Assembly: GCF_901933205.1 (NCBI RefSeq)
Contig: NC_044574.1
Span: forward strand, 15,423,733 to 15,487,732
Direction: 5' to 3'
Length of the DNA stretch: 64,000 nucleotides
Origin: Camarhynchus parvulus
Lineage: Eukaryota > Chordata > Aves > Passeriformes > Thraupidae
A model generated the notes under the pieces. The model was not told where the DNA came from. It worked only from the letters and a program-made list of their open reading frames with translations, and did not search any database. A program made the position numbers and the translations under genes. The number at the start of each line of letters is the position of its first letter. Position 1 is the first letter of the stretch. Shown one piece after another: positions 1-44,900 of the stretch.

Positions 1-385
1 TTAAACATCTTTTGTAATGTACACATGTAATAAGCATTACTTCACAGCAGCAGTGTAGGTTTTCTAGGCTGTTGTTTACATGAATTTACTTTAAAATATT
101 TTTAATTATGTATAGCTGTAATAAGCATTTCCGAAAACTGTGAGATCTCTAAAGAACAGACTTAATGGAAGTCAGATTGTTCCAAATGAAAGAGACTGGA
201 AAATAGGAGGAAATCAAATCCTGCAGTCTTCAAGTCTGGGTTTTATGTTCCTTGGATTTAAACCACTGCAGCCATCAATCAGCCTGAAACCCCTGTCACA
301 TGGCTTTTGGTATCCCAAGTTTTCAATCTGTTCCACTGCGTGAGACAATTCTGATTGATCTTGTGCTGTGTATGTGTATTTCTAG
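1..385 (+). other. CC2D2A: CC2D2A intron (3' part), upstream of first exon in window
   Basis: AT-rich sequence ending in a TATTTCTAG acceptor at 385. I see no other feature in it. Confidence 0.8.
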
Positions 386-32875
<32,490 letters not shown>

Positions 32876-33240
32876 TATAGACCAGTCTGAATACTGCAAG
32901 AAATTTGCTTATATAGGTGTAAATATATGATTTCTCTCACTGCTGAACTATTCCAAGTATTTTAAAAATCAAATGAGAACATGATTTTTAGTAGTGTTAT
33001 TTGCCCTTAAAATACTAATTCCTGCTAAGGAAGAGACTGACAGCATAAATTTCCAGTACTAATAGGTGATTTTTGTATAGTCTTTTATAGCTCCCTGTGG
33101 AACCTCACACTCTTTAAGCATTATACGTCTCCACATAAGTGAGAGTACAGAGTAAAATGTTTCCTTGGTATCCCTGTAGCTAGTCAGTTTATCTATAGAT
33201 GTTCTTCCTCTTCAAAAGACACTTGTAAATAAAAAACAGT
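32876..33240 (+). other. CC2D2A: CC2D2A 3' UTR (inferred)
   Basis: AT-rich sequence after the stop, running to the first AATAAA at 33228-33233. The cleavage site is inferred. A second AATAAA at 33414-33419 could serve a longer form. Confidence 0.5.
33228..33233 (+). promoter_or_regulatory. Candidate poly(A) signal for CC2D2A
   Basis: AATAAA about 350 nt after the stop codon, in an A-rich context. The first canonical hexamer downstream of the last exon. Confidence 0.5.
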
Positions 33241-33639
33241 TCTTGAATTTTTAGCTATGACTAAATTTCATATACCTAAGAGCCATCAGTGAAGAGACCA
33301 TACTTCAATTTTTGAGGCTGCTTTATATCCTACTCTGTATTTTATATCTGTATAATGCCAGCATCATTTAAAGGTGGAAGACATTTTCTTAAGAAGTTAA
33401 AGATGAAGGATTTAATAAATATTTTTACTAAACCTTAAGCAGAAGCTGATTCCTCTTATACAAGAATTTGATTAAATTACTTATGAGTATGAATTCCTTG
33501 TCTGCAAGTTAGCAAACCTGCAAGTAGATTATCAAAAGATTAGTTAATCAAAAACCAAATTCACTTACTACTATGTAAGTAGTTGTGCTGTTAACACTGA
33601 TATCCTTTTCCTGCTGTTGTCTTGCTAATCAAGCCCTTC

Positions 33640-34450
33640 AAGTAAAAATGACAGTGGGCTGAGCTTAGGAAGAGAGGTCAGCAGGACCCTGAACTTGCCT
33701 TTGTTGAATTCCAGATGATTCCTTTCTGCCCATCTCTCCAACCTGCCCAGGGCCTTCTGAAGGGCTGCACAGCACTCAGGGGGACCAGCCCAAAGCTCCT
33801 CCAGCTTTGTGTTGTCTATGAACTTGCTGAGGAGGCAGCTGGACCTTCATTCCAGTCAATGATGAGTAAGTTAGCCCAGTATTCAGCCTTGGGGGACACC
33901 ACCAGTGGCAGGCCTCCAACTACATCCTGTGCCACTGATTACAAACCTCTGGGATCTTCTGTTCAGCCAGGTCCCAGTTCAGCTCACTGTCCACTCATCC
34001 AGTCCAGTTCCTGACCCTGTGAGGAGGTTGTGGGAGACAGTATTAAAAGCCTTGCTGAAGTCAGGGTTCTTCTCAGTCCACTGCTTTCCCTTCATCCAGC
34101 CTGAGAGTTGTTTCATCATAGAGAGAAAGTGGGTTGGTCAGACAGTGAATCCATGCTGACTATTGCTGATCACCTTCCTGTCATCTATGCAAAGAGATGG
34201 CCTCCAGAATGAGACACTCCATTACCTTTCCAGGGACAGAGGTCATGCTGACTGGACAGTTGGTCCTTGGGTCCTCCTTCTTGTCCTTTGTGAAGGCCAG
34301 GGTGAATTTGCTTTCTTGCAATCCTCAGCCACCTCTCCTGATCTCCATGACCTTTCAAAGATGATCATGAGTGGTGTTACTTCAGTGTCTGCCAGCTCTC
34401 TCAGCACTCATAGACTAGCTCAGATTCAGGGGCTGTTGCCACCCTTCTAC
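33640..34450 (-). mobile_element. CR1 LINE internal fragment (reverse transcriptase part)
   Basis: Read on the + strand it follows the reverse complement of the CR1 RT region: CAACCTGCCCAGGGCCTTCT, GTTGTCTATGAACTTGCTGA, GCCTTGGGGGACACCACCAG, GCCTTGCTGAAGTCAGG, AATCCATGCTGACTATTGCT, CCTTTCCAGGGACAGAGGTC. All open frames over it are short and out of phase with one another, so it is inactive. Both ends are approximate, and it may extend towards 34.7 kb. Confidence 0.85.
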
Positions 34451-34987
34451 AGGCCCCACTAGAAAGTACAATGTCATCACATGATGCTGTGCTGAACACT
34501 GACGGCATCTCCCGGCTTTATTCCACGGTGTATCTGCAGCTCATTCTGTCCTCAGCTGTGCTTTACACTTACTAGTGTTTTTCTTACCTTATTCTTCAGT
34601 TTAGCATGACCAAGATGGAAACTTGCAGTTTCCTCCAGTAACCTCCAGCTCTGCCTGCACACCAACTTCCCAGACATTTTTCCTTAGAATCTTGAAAGCT
34701 ACTACGTCACCATGACTGGTGTTCTAAATAAATACTACTCAAAAGAATTTATCCAATTAGGAAAACAGGTAAAAATTACTAGCTTGTATTGTCAGTCCTA
34801 AAAATTAGGCAGGATAGGAGAAAGAAAACGCCCTGTTTGCCTTCTACAAAAGCAGGCACCTGCCCCTCCTCTGCTGTAGAAAAAACCAGCCTGCAACTGT
34901 GCCAACCATGAGCAGGTAGCCATTGAAGCTTACAGCTTGCCATGGGCAACAGTACTCATCCCTCACACAGTGGGCTCTCCCTCATAC

Positions 34988-35006
34988 CACCACACACACA
35001 CACACT
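34988..35006. repeat. Short (CA)n run
   Basis: About eight to nine CA units in ACCACCACACACACACACAC; too short to be notable. Confidence 0.8.
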
Positions 35007-35358
35007 CATGCACTACTCATCTCTTCCTAGCACATATTTCACTAATCACAGCAGAATTTCTGCTCCCTGCTAGTCTCTACTGTCCAGAGAGGAATCTTTT
35101 TAGCTATCAAAGCAAGGGGAAAAATGCATTGCTGTCTTTCACAGAGTTCGGATTAATGAAAACTGACTTCCTTGGAAGCTATTTCAAAAATGCAACTTAG
35201 CAGAGTCATGGGAACCATAAAAGCAAACCAAAACCCCCCTACATACGGTACAGTTGACAGCTCTGCAACCATGACAACACCCACTCACCTGCCCAACCTC
35301 TGCAGCCTTCTGGCATGGCACTCTAAAAGCACAGATATTCAACTGCTGCACACATTTT

Positions 35359-35381
35359 TTTATTGGTGGGAATGTTTTATT
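35359..35381 (-). promoter_or_regulatory. Candidate poly(A) signals for FBXL5
   Basis: Two AATAAA hexamers on the minus strand, 17 bp apart, about 540-560 nt after the stop. Confidence 0.5.
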
Positions 35382-35920
35382 TATGTCTTTCAAGCCCAAA
35401 TACAAAACCAAATGCAAAAGGAAGATGGCAATTTCCCTAATTTTGCAATAAAAAGAACAACTTCAGGATGAGAGGAAAGGGGAAGAAACCAGGCTCCTAA
35501 AGATGTATAATTGTTACCCAAATGAAAACAGTAAAATTCAAATTCTCTGCGGAGCTTTATATGGTACTTACGGATTCAAAATTAAAAAAAGAAAATCACC
35601 TAACACAAAATAATTCAGTAAAGTACAGTTAAGTGCCAAAATTGGAAGAAAGTGGCATTAAAAAAAAAGAACTGAAGAGTTTCCCATCTTTCCCAAATTA
35701 TGTAAAATGAAACCCAACACCCTTCAAGCCAAATGAGGTTGTGAAATTGTTACAACACTGTACAGTACACTCATAATTAAGATTCTGAAGTTGTGGGCAG
35801 GGTCAGGCTAGTATAACAAGTCTCACTCCAAGGATTGTTAACACAAGATGCAAGCTGTAAGTAAAGTGCATGAGAGGAAGCCTGCTCAGCTAAATGGAGT
35901 AGAGGATCAGACGTCAGCGG
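35359..35920 (-). other. FBXL5: FBXL5 3' UTR (inferred)
   Basis: Runs from the stop codon at 35921-35923 down to AATAAA hexamers on the minus strand (TTTATT on the + strand at 35376-35381 and 35359-35364). UTR length of about 550 nt is plausible; the true cleavage site is not visible. Confidence 0.5.
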
Positions 35921-35997
35921 TCACTCGCCAGAGCGGCAGCAGGCCCGAAAACCACACTGCAAATTCTGGCATCCACTGGCGGTTTCAGCATGAGGAC
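35921..35997 (-). CDS. FBXL5: FBXL5 exon 11 (last coding exon)
   Basis: On the minus strand TTTTTGTGCAG precedes 35997. Two bases complete Gly, then [20 protein letters not shown] plus RSGE and TGA at 35923-35921. The cysteine codons at 35969-35971, 35939-35941 and 35936-35938 correspond to three of the four 2Fe-2S ligands of the human protein. Confidence 0.98.
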
Positions 35998-38900
35998 CTG
36001 CACAAAAACAACAGCAACGTGAAAAGAAGGAAAGGCCACTCATTTAGATTCATAAATCTGATGAACTGGTGATTCAGAAAACATCTCATTTTTTACAATG
36101 CACTACACTTCATTCAGTACCGTGAAGTCCGAAATGCTGCTGGTACTATCACAATGTAAAAATCCTCACCTGGAACACGTATTTTTCAAGAGATTTTTGC
36201 TCCATAGCTTAGTCCCATGAAGATAACACATCCCAAATTACACAGAAGTACCATAAGCAACACTAAATGAGCAACTTTATGCAAGATGCCAGAGCTTCAG
36301 AACGGAGTAGTTTTGACAAAGTACTTTTAATTCCCATTTTTCAGATTCAGATGATCATCACCAAAGAAACCATAATCTCCAAAACTATGTCTCTGGTAAT
36401 GGAAACCAAAAAATAGTTTTTTAGCCTGGAATTTTTTTTTTTTTTGTTCCATGAAACTTCATGGTTGGCCAGACTCTCAAATACTCTTGACTGGAAATTC
36501 AAAAACTATAAACAGAATCACCTTAGCATCGCTGCAGTCATCAGAAGCCATAAGGCTAAAAATGAGCCATTCAGAAAAAAGAATGAGTTGCAAGCACAGA
36601 AAGCACAAACCAACACTGTAACTCTACCCACCTCCACTTACCTTCACTTACTCCTTTCATGTAAAATGTTAAAGTGACCATGAGATAAGAAATTATTGTA
36701 TTTATTCAAACAGGATTTTGTTTCCTGCAGCCATATGTCTGCTTTGAGACGCATTTACACTCAGGCTGCCTGAACTCTGGCACCCAACAAACACAGAAGT
36801 GGGTTGCTGAGCCAACTCAAACAAGCTGGTGAAGACCTAACCAGGACAACACAAATTTTCTCCATTTGTATGAGAAACAAATCAACAAATATTTCAGCTG
36901 TTTTTAATGTATTTAGAAATTCTAACAAAATATTTTAATGAACTAAGGCACCATGCCATATCTGGCTTTTTTTTTACCTCCTTCAACAGCAAAGCCATAA
37001 TTCAATTAATTTCCAAGAATCTGGGGTCTTGAAAACAGTTTCCTACTTCATGCCACAGACCAATAAGCAATACTCTACACTGTAAATAAGTTAAGATACA
37101 TGAGACTGAATAAAACCTGAAACTGTAATGAAAGACTACAGTTGCAGTATACTGAACTTTTCATTGGTCAATAAACTCATTTTCCTTTTCAAATCTTTTT
37201 ATTCACCTGAACTAAATTTTGATTCTCCACGTCACTTACGAGCTAGAGTTTGAAAGCGTCTTCGTAAGTCCTTTAGAAAGAAGACTCGGTGCTCCTGAGC
37301 AGCCGCTTTGGCAGAGCATGTTCTGTGCAGCAGCATTTTCCAAGCCGTGGCTGACCTTCCCAGCACTGCCACAGCTACACAGCACAGCAGTGATTCTGGA
37401 GCAACTGTCACACTGCTAGCAAAATGCTTGTTGATAAAACGTACAGACCCACAACATCCCAAGAAAGGGAATTCTAAGTATAATTTAATATTGTTTTCCA
37501 TCCCTTTCTTACTCATTTTGTTATTCCTCATGCTCCTAACTGGAACATACCAACTTCTAGGTGTGACCAATGCTCCATCTAACACTACCTCCACCACTGG
37601 CAAGAGCAAATGGTAGGGACGTGATATAAGCCTATCATGCACACCTTTTGTGCTTTCCCAGCAACCCTAACTGTTGCATCAGGGACACTGAAGTCCATTT
37701 CCTTCAGTACTTGTTTATGGCTCAGTTGTGCATGCGGGTTTTTAACCTCTTTTTAAACCTCCTTCCAAAATTCTCCACAGGACCAAGTTCCAAAAGTTCA
37801 CTACACTGTGCATCTGTGTAAAATTCACCTAGTGCCCCTGAGCTCTAACACTGCAAAATTTGGAGAATTACTACTGCACATTCACCTCATCTACTGCTTT
37901 CCCAGTTCTGTAACAGTCATGCTCCCTTTTCAGCCACCTTATTCCCAGATTGAAACATCCAGCCTTTTGAGTGTTCAGTTCCCTAACTTTTTAGAAGGCA
38001 TCTTCTGTATCTTCTGTAACTCCAGTGTATACTCTCTCTCCTCAGGATGGGGAGACCAAGCCCATCATGCAGTGCTCCACATGTGAGTGCCTCAAGGCTT
38101 CCAGGACCATGCACAGAACCCTCTATCTTGTTCTCACCACCCTGATGATGGTAACATTGGTGGCTTTTTGGCTGCTGCTGCAAATAGGAAAGATCTCAGA
38201 ATTAGCACCAACAGCTCTCTGAAATCATTATCTGCACACTGCACCTGCCAGCTCTGAATTCTGTTTCATGCAGTTACAGTTTGATTACTCCCAGCCACCC
38301 AGACCTTCAGCCACACATACAGCTACAGTGAAGCTTCTAGAAATCATCAGCATCAGTATCATTACCTGAAGACCACAGAGCACCACTCAAAATGTGGAAA
38401 TTACTGTGTGCATTTCTCACACCACAACACAAGGGAATGCTGGGTAAGACTGATCTCAGCACAGAACTCTTGGGAAGGGAACAGGGAGAAAGTTGTCATC
38501 TCCCAGGTTCTTTCTTCCTAGCCTTTAGTTAGCTTTCAGTTTTCAAATTTAAGCCACTCTAACAGCAACTTAAGATCTGAAAAACTTTGATCCTTCTAAG
38601 TAAATTGGACCACCTGAAATGCTTTTATGTTCATTTCCCAATTTATTAGGCACTGACTTACAAATTACATTAAGCATATCACAGTGAAATTTCACCCTTC
38701 TTCCCACACTGCATTTCTTGCCCCATGTCTAATACCACCACTAACTTTCCTTTATAGCCTGTAACAAAGAATTTAGATAAAATGAAACACTCAGGGTCCA
38801 ACCACATCTTCTGGAATCTGCCCTCCCTCTACTCTTTCTTATCATATATGGGCAATTCCCATCACTTGGAGGGTATTCTATGTTCTTGTTATAACAAGGC

Positions 38901-41900
38901 AGTAAGTATCATTAATGGTTGTTTTAACAGTAAGACTATCTGGGTTTGAGTTATTTATGGTTTGACATGTCAATTGATTTCCTCCATCATAAGTCATTTA
39001 CCTCCTCTATAAAATCCCTAGTGCTTAGTTTGCTCTCTTTTACATTTGGTACAGACAGCAAAATTCAAATGCCTTTACTTTTGATAGCTACAGACATTGG
39101 GTTTGTTTCCCTGGCTTTATTTACCACCACTGACCTTTGGCTACATCTCTTTGGCTTCGTAACCTCTGACTTCCCCAGTCTTTGCTACTGACCTCATTTG
39201 GACTAGACTTTTAGAATTCTCTCTGTTTAAATTCAAATGGCCTCTTTAATCTCGCCAAAAGAACAGTCTTCTGTTTGCTCTGGACTCTGTATATGAGGTC
39301 TCCAACTCCTCTCACCTCAGGGATGCATTAGGTTAAGCAATATGGTAACTGTGTATATTCCTTTCATATTGTCCAGTGTGATGGTCATTTCAACCTAACA
39401 GTGGAGATGAATCACTTCCATAGAATCACAGGATAATCTGGGTTGGAAGGGACCTTTAAAAGCCATCTAGTTCCAACCGCCTTGAAATAATCAGGCACAT
39501 CTTCAACTAGATAAGGTTGCTCAGAAAGCCCTTTCAGCCTAAACCCAAATGTGTCCAGGGATGAGTCTTGCACCACCTTTCTGGGCACCTGTTCCACTAT
39601 CTCCCATCTTCATTTGCCCATTATTGCTTTCAGCACAGCCCAGTTAGCAATGCACTGGGTATCTAGGAGGACACTGCTCCATACAGCAATTTCACACACT
39701 GCATACTTTGAGGACCAGCTGATGATTTGAATGAACTTTGACAGTTTTGATGGGCAGGTATAGCAAGCAACCACTGGGTGTCTGCAGTGTCAGGTTCTGG
39801 CTCATGTAATAGAACATCTTGACAGGGATGAGCCAGATACCATCACTGCTGGACTTAACAAGGAGCCCTAAATGTAGTCTTTTAAAACATGTGATGGAGG
39901 TGTAGGGAAGGAACAGTACATCCAGTGGATCATAAGGAGAAGCGTATTTCCCTCTGTGAAGGGTCCCTCTGTGAAAGCTTAATAAGTGCTAGCAGTGAAG
40001 TGCTAAATTAAATGTGTTTTGGGTTCACCTGGGAAAGCAAAGTTAATCAGATTCGCATCTAACCTGCCACAATCTACATTACTGGTTTAGTTACTTCTAA
40101 ACTGGATTACTGTAATGCTCTTTACATGCACATCTGATTACTCAGATGCTTAGGGGACTCAGAATAGAGGTGAGGGCTGTTTACTTGTGGTGAACATAAT
40201 AAACACATTTGGTAATGCAAGAGAGGAGCAGATCTATTTGATTACTCCATTTTGTTACATGTACTAGTAGAACAAAAATTAGTCAGAATTCCCTAGAATG
40301 AAGTTTGCCATTCCACCAAGAACACATGACAACATGGATCAATACCATAGTAAAAGAACCTCTCCTGCCAGGGCAACTGGCTGCCACCAGCATATAATAT
40401 CCTTTCAGAGATTTGTGAGTACACTGGTAATCTGTAGAATTTAGATTGAGACCTACACTTGGAACACTGTGTTCCCACAGAAGTCTGCACACAGTGGTCC
40501 ACGGTCCTTAAAAGAACTTGCAAAGTCTTGGCTTGACTGCTGAAAGACAGAGCAACTATGACCAGTGACTTTTAAATGCTGGAAGAGTGAATAATTAGAA
40601 TCAAACTTTATTTCATTAATGCCCTATTTCTTTAATTACAGAACCTGAGGACTACATAATTAAAAAAAAAACCTCTAGAAACTGAATCATGCTTAAATGC
40701 TGCAAAGAGCTACTGCTTTAGAAATTAGGGAGCCCCATTTTTCTAATGCCAAGCTGAAAGCACTCCAGGCTTTGAAATGGACAAACGAGTCAGAAGAATA
40801 GACACAGCTGGACAAAACAGCCTTAGGACCATATGAACTCAGTGGCAAGATGTAACTCAAACACTAAACTCTTCTTGCTGAGTTCAGTGTGATCCACAAC
40901 CAAATTTGTTTTAGACAAATGAAATCAGCCATTAGAAGAGATGTACATTGACAGATTTGTTTTCAGCTGCAGCTGAGGGTTCCAGCACTGTGAAAAACAT
41001 AAGAGATCCTAAATATTAGTATGCAAACCAAAAACTGAAGTGAAGCTAACAGTAAACAAACACAAAATAGATCTGGAAGTATATGCAAATTCATGGTTTC
41101 TAGTCATAAAAACTGTACCATGTTACTGGTGTGCAACAGCAGTCAGACTTAAACCCAACTACTTCACCATAGCTGCTCTACTTTTCTAGTCTTGCTCTAC
41201 TAAAAAGGTAGAACAGCACCTGCTGAAAATACAAAAATTGCTACCAATGTGCCTACCAAACAAGCCCTCCACAAAGACATTCCAATGAAGGGGGGTTGTT
41301 TCTAAGGGGTCCCATTAGGCTTAGTGTTGATAGGAAAAAAAAATCTGAAAATAAGCTCCAGGTAAAGGTAAAGCCCTTATTCATCAGCAGATGACAAAGT
41401 TGTATCTTTATTATTCATAGATCGCTAAATTCCATGCTGTTGGCTCCACTTTTTTTTTCTGCAAGATCGACAGGTTTTCCAATCTCTGATCCCAGGGTAC
41501 ACCTCCATCCCCAAAAACAATCACTGATAGGCTGGTGGGCAAAGAAAATTATGAAATTATTCTGTACATGCTTACAGATCAATAAACTTTATGCAGCAGT
41601 TAGTAATACAATCTGAAAATGTGCAGACAAACAGCTTCAGGTATGGATTGATTTAAATGAAACAGCTACTGCTTTCCCTAGTTACTTTAGAAATGCCAAA
41701 TGATACAGAAACAGCTGCTGTAGGAATCCTGCTGCCCACAGAATGGAACAATCCATCAGTTTCACACTGAACAGCCCTATCACAATGAAGTTTGATTGAA
41801 AATGCAAGGAACAAAACCCAGACAAAACTGCAGGGAATTCATTTATAAAGGCTACTTTCCATAAAGCCATAAACTTCTGAGAGGACATTATTCCTCAACA

Positions 41901-44900
41901 GATGTAAGAAGTCAGACCCTTACAGCCTCACTGTCCTGTGCACTCCTCTCTACAGGAATAACTGTTGACCCAAAGGCATGCATGATGCTTTAGAGAACTA
42001 AACAGAGCTTATAGGCTCACAGATTCCATCAGGCAGTAAAAGGAAGGAAATAAACAGGAAGAGGATCAGACAACTTTACAGAATGATTCAAAAATATTGT
42101 TTAAATTTAAATAATTTCTTGAGGATACTATGAAACAGCCAAGCTTTAAAGTGGTGGACTCACACACAGATTTTGGCATTGTGAACTAATACAAAGATGT
42201 TATGGTGTATTTTATAGCGACAAAATGAAAAACAGAAATGTCTGAGGACAAATTATGTCTGGTCTTACTGACAGAAGTATAAAGAGAGGAAAAGTAGCAA
42301 GCAATCAGATGTAAAAGGGACAGGATTCTAACTGGTCTTTGAAGACATCTTTAAACTCAACATAATGCAGGAAAGAGAGTCAGTGAAGGATTTTTTTTAA
42401 AAAAAGAACCTTAAAATTTTAAGGTGGAAATGAAAGACAACAGAAAATAGATTTTTAAATGCTGTAGTCTAGACAGAATGCAAGGAAGTAGCAAAAAGCA
42501 AGTGTCTCAAAAAAAAAGCAGTGTCAAAAAAGTGCATAAAGTGCAAAAATTATGGAAACAAAAATTATGGAAACAAGATAACCTTTAATACTTTCATTTC
42601 TAATATTTTGATCCAATCCAAGGGCATCATCTTCTATCGATTTCAATGGATTGAATATCCAAATATCAGTACAGATTTACTTGCAATACCAAAGTTTTGA
42701 CATCTGGTACCTAGGCTGGGGCTGCATCTCAATACAGATGCAAATTATTGAGCTGGACACCATGAACTACCAGGTAATACAATTTTGGTTTCCACACAAT
42801 TAGACATACAGGCCTGTGAACTTGGTTATCATCTTTTTTTTCCCTTGCCTTCTGTTGCACTTACCTGTTTTAAATTCACACATGGAATACCAGTCACACC
42901 ATGGCTCCAATCTCTAATGCTAGGAATGCTTACTGGACTTAATAGACTGAATTCCAGTGTGGTAAACACTGAAAAGACTTGCACCATGAACAGACTTTCT
43001 GCATTTATACAGATCCTTCTCCAGATCCATCCCTAAGTAAGTGACTCATGCAAAACCAGAAAAAAAAACTGAAATACATTTTCCATACGTGAAATGTGAT
43101 GGTAGAATCAAAAATATCCTATACCAAAACTAGTGCAATATGGGAGGTTTGCATGGCAAAACACAGATCATTGGTTTCCTAAAAATCCCTGCTTTGGGAC
43201 CAACCTAATGAAGCCTCTGTCTGAGGTTATGACCATACAGAAAACATATAACTGCATGGTTTACAGTGGAAATATGGACAGGGCAAGTGTGTAATAGTAG
43301 CTATATGGAGACTTACTTTCTACTGCTATTAGTTATGTTAAGAGATACAGGCACTAAAATTTATTTCCTATATAATACAGAACTGTACTAGTGTTACAAA
43401 AAAACCCAATCAAACAAAAAAAAGGGCAAAACTGATTTAACAGTCAAAATTTTGTAATAATCTGTGAAACCCGGAGCTACACAGACATTAAAAACAGGTG
43501 AGTTTTGGTGGTTCTTTTTCTTTTAAAAAGTCCCTACACCAAGCATGACTCCCCCAGAAAAGCATCACATCTTCCTAGAAAGACATTACCGTTAATGTTG
43601 TCACAGTAGTAAAAGTGTTCATCTTTTAGAGAGGGGCATGCAGAAACCAGCTCCTGCAGGCCTGCCCCAGTTACAGTGAGACAGCCCGAGAGGTTCAGGT
43701 GCTCCAGATGCGGCAGTCCTCCTCCCAGAGTCAGTGCCCTGTGGACACACACAAGAGAGCGTTAGGAGCCCGCACTGCAAGCACTGACAAGGGCCCCCTG
43801 CACCACCCCATCACAGAGCTGCTGCACCTCCTGCTACAGACACAGCCCCAAGGAACCACTGAGCTTTAAACCTGGCACTTCTGTACTCTCTTTTAAACGG
43901 GGATCACTCCTGAGCCACACAACAGACCTGAACAGATTTCTACAGAAGCAAGACTAGTGGGAAACCACTTTTTTATGGATGACGCCAGAGATGACCCATT
44001 ATTTCAAAGAACTACAAAGCCATTCCTCTTCAAAATACCAATTATTTTGTCAGCTCTTCCAAGGTGATGTATACTCCTCATCTCACACTAAAACATGATA
44101 CTCCCAAGTTTGGTGCATTATGCTTCCTGAAGTTTGACCTTTTTTTTTGTTAAGACTTATTTTGGAATCCAAATTTGTGTTTTCCTAGGGCTGACAGCAA
44201 AGCTTCTCTCTGCCAACACACCATCTTATTGTTCAAATGTAGCTCTCTAGCTTTCTCTGAGTGCAAGAGAATTTGGCTGCTGATGCAACAGGCACACAGA
44301 TGTACCACACCCGAGCAATTACTCCATTGAACCTGCTCTCTTCCCTCTGAGCCCACAGAGCAGCCCGCCCAAGCTCAAGCAGAAACAAGCTCACTCAACC
44401 CACCAGGCTTGAATCACCAAACTGCAGATTCAAGCCAGGATTTAAAACTGAAGATGCCTTCAGAGCATCACTGTACAAGCTTCTCCTGTCAGCAGGGAGA
44501 AGCAGAACTGCAGGCCACAAAATCAGCTATGAGGCAACAACTTACATGAAGTAATTGGACTAGCATGTGTTTGTATTAGGGGGTTTCACTCTCTTCCCCC
44601 AGGGACTCCAAGTACTCTTGAGACTACAAGAAGCACTTGTTGCAACACACTCTCAGCTCCTAAATACTTTTACCCAAAAAGCACCAATGGGAAACCAGCA
44701 ATGCAATTAAACCCTTGCTGTGACTCAGTGACCAAATCTCCCTTTGCTCCCACACTACTGAGTCATGAAAAACCAGACAAGTAACCCGTAAAATACACAC
44801 AGCACAACCTAATCAGCACCTAACAAAATCTGTCAGGACAAGTCCGCTGTAACACTTGAAGGGAAACAAGCTACAACACAAAGCCCAGATATCTGAAACA

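Larger units (their letters stand above)
33240..35350. other. Intergenic space between convergent genes
   Basis: About 2 kb between the inferred 3' ends of CC2D2A (+) and FBXL5 (-). It holds the CR1 fragment and, at about 34988-35006, a short CA run. No separate gene or promoter seen. Confidence 0.6.
35998..43589 (-). other. FBXL5 intron 10 (7.6 kb)
   Basis: The largest complete intron in the window. It holds a CR1 3' end at 39417-39604, a 15-bp tandem repeat at 42544-42574, and an open minus-strand segment ending at a consensus donor near 37240 (see findings). The remainder shows nothing I can name. Confidence 0.75.
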
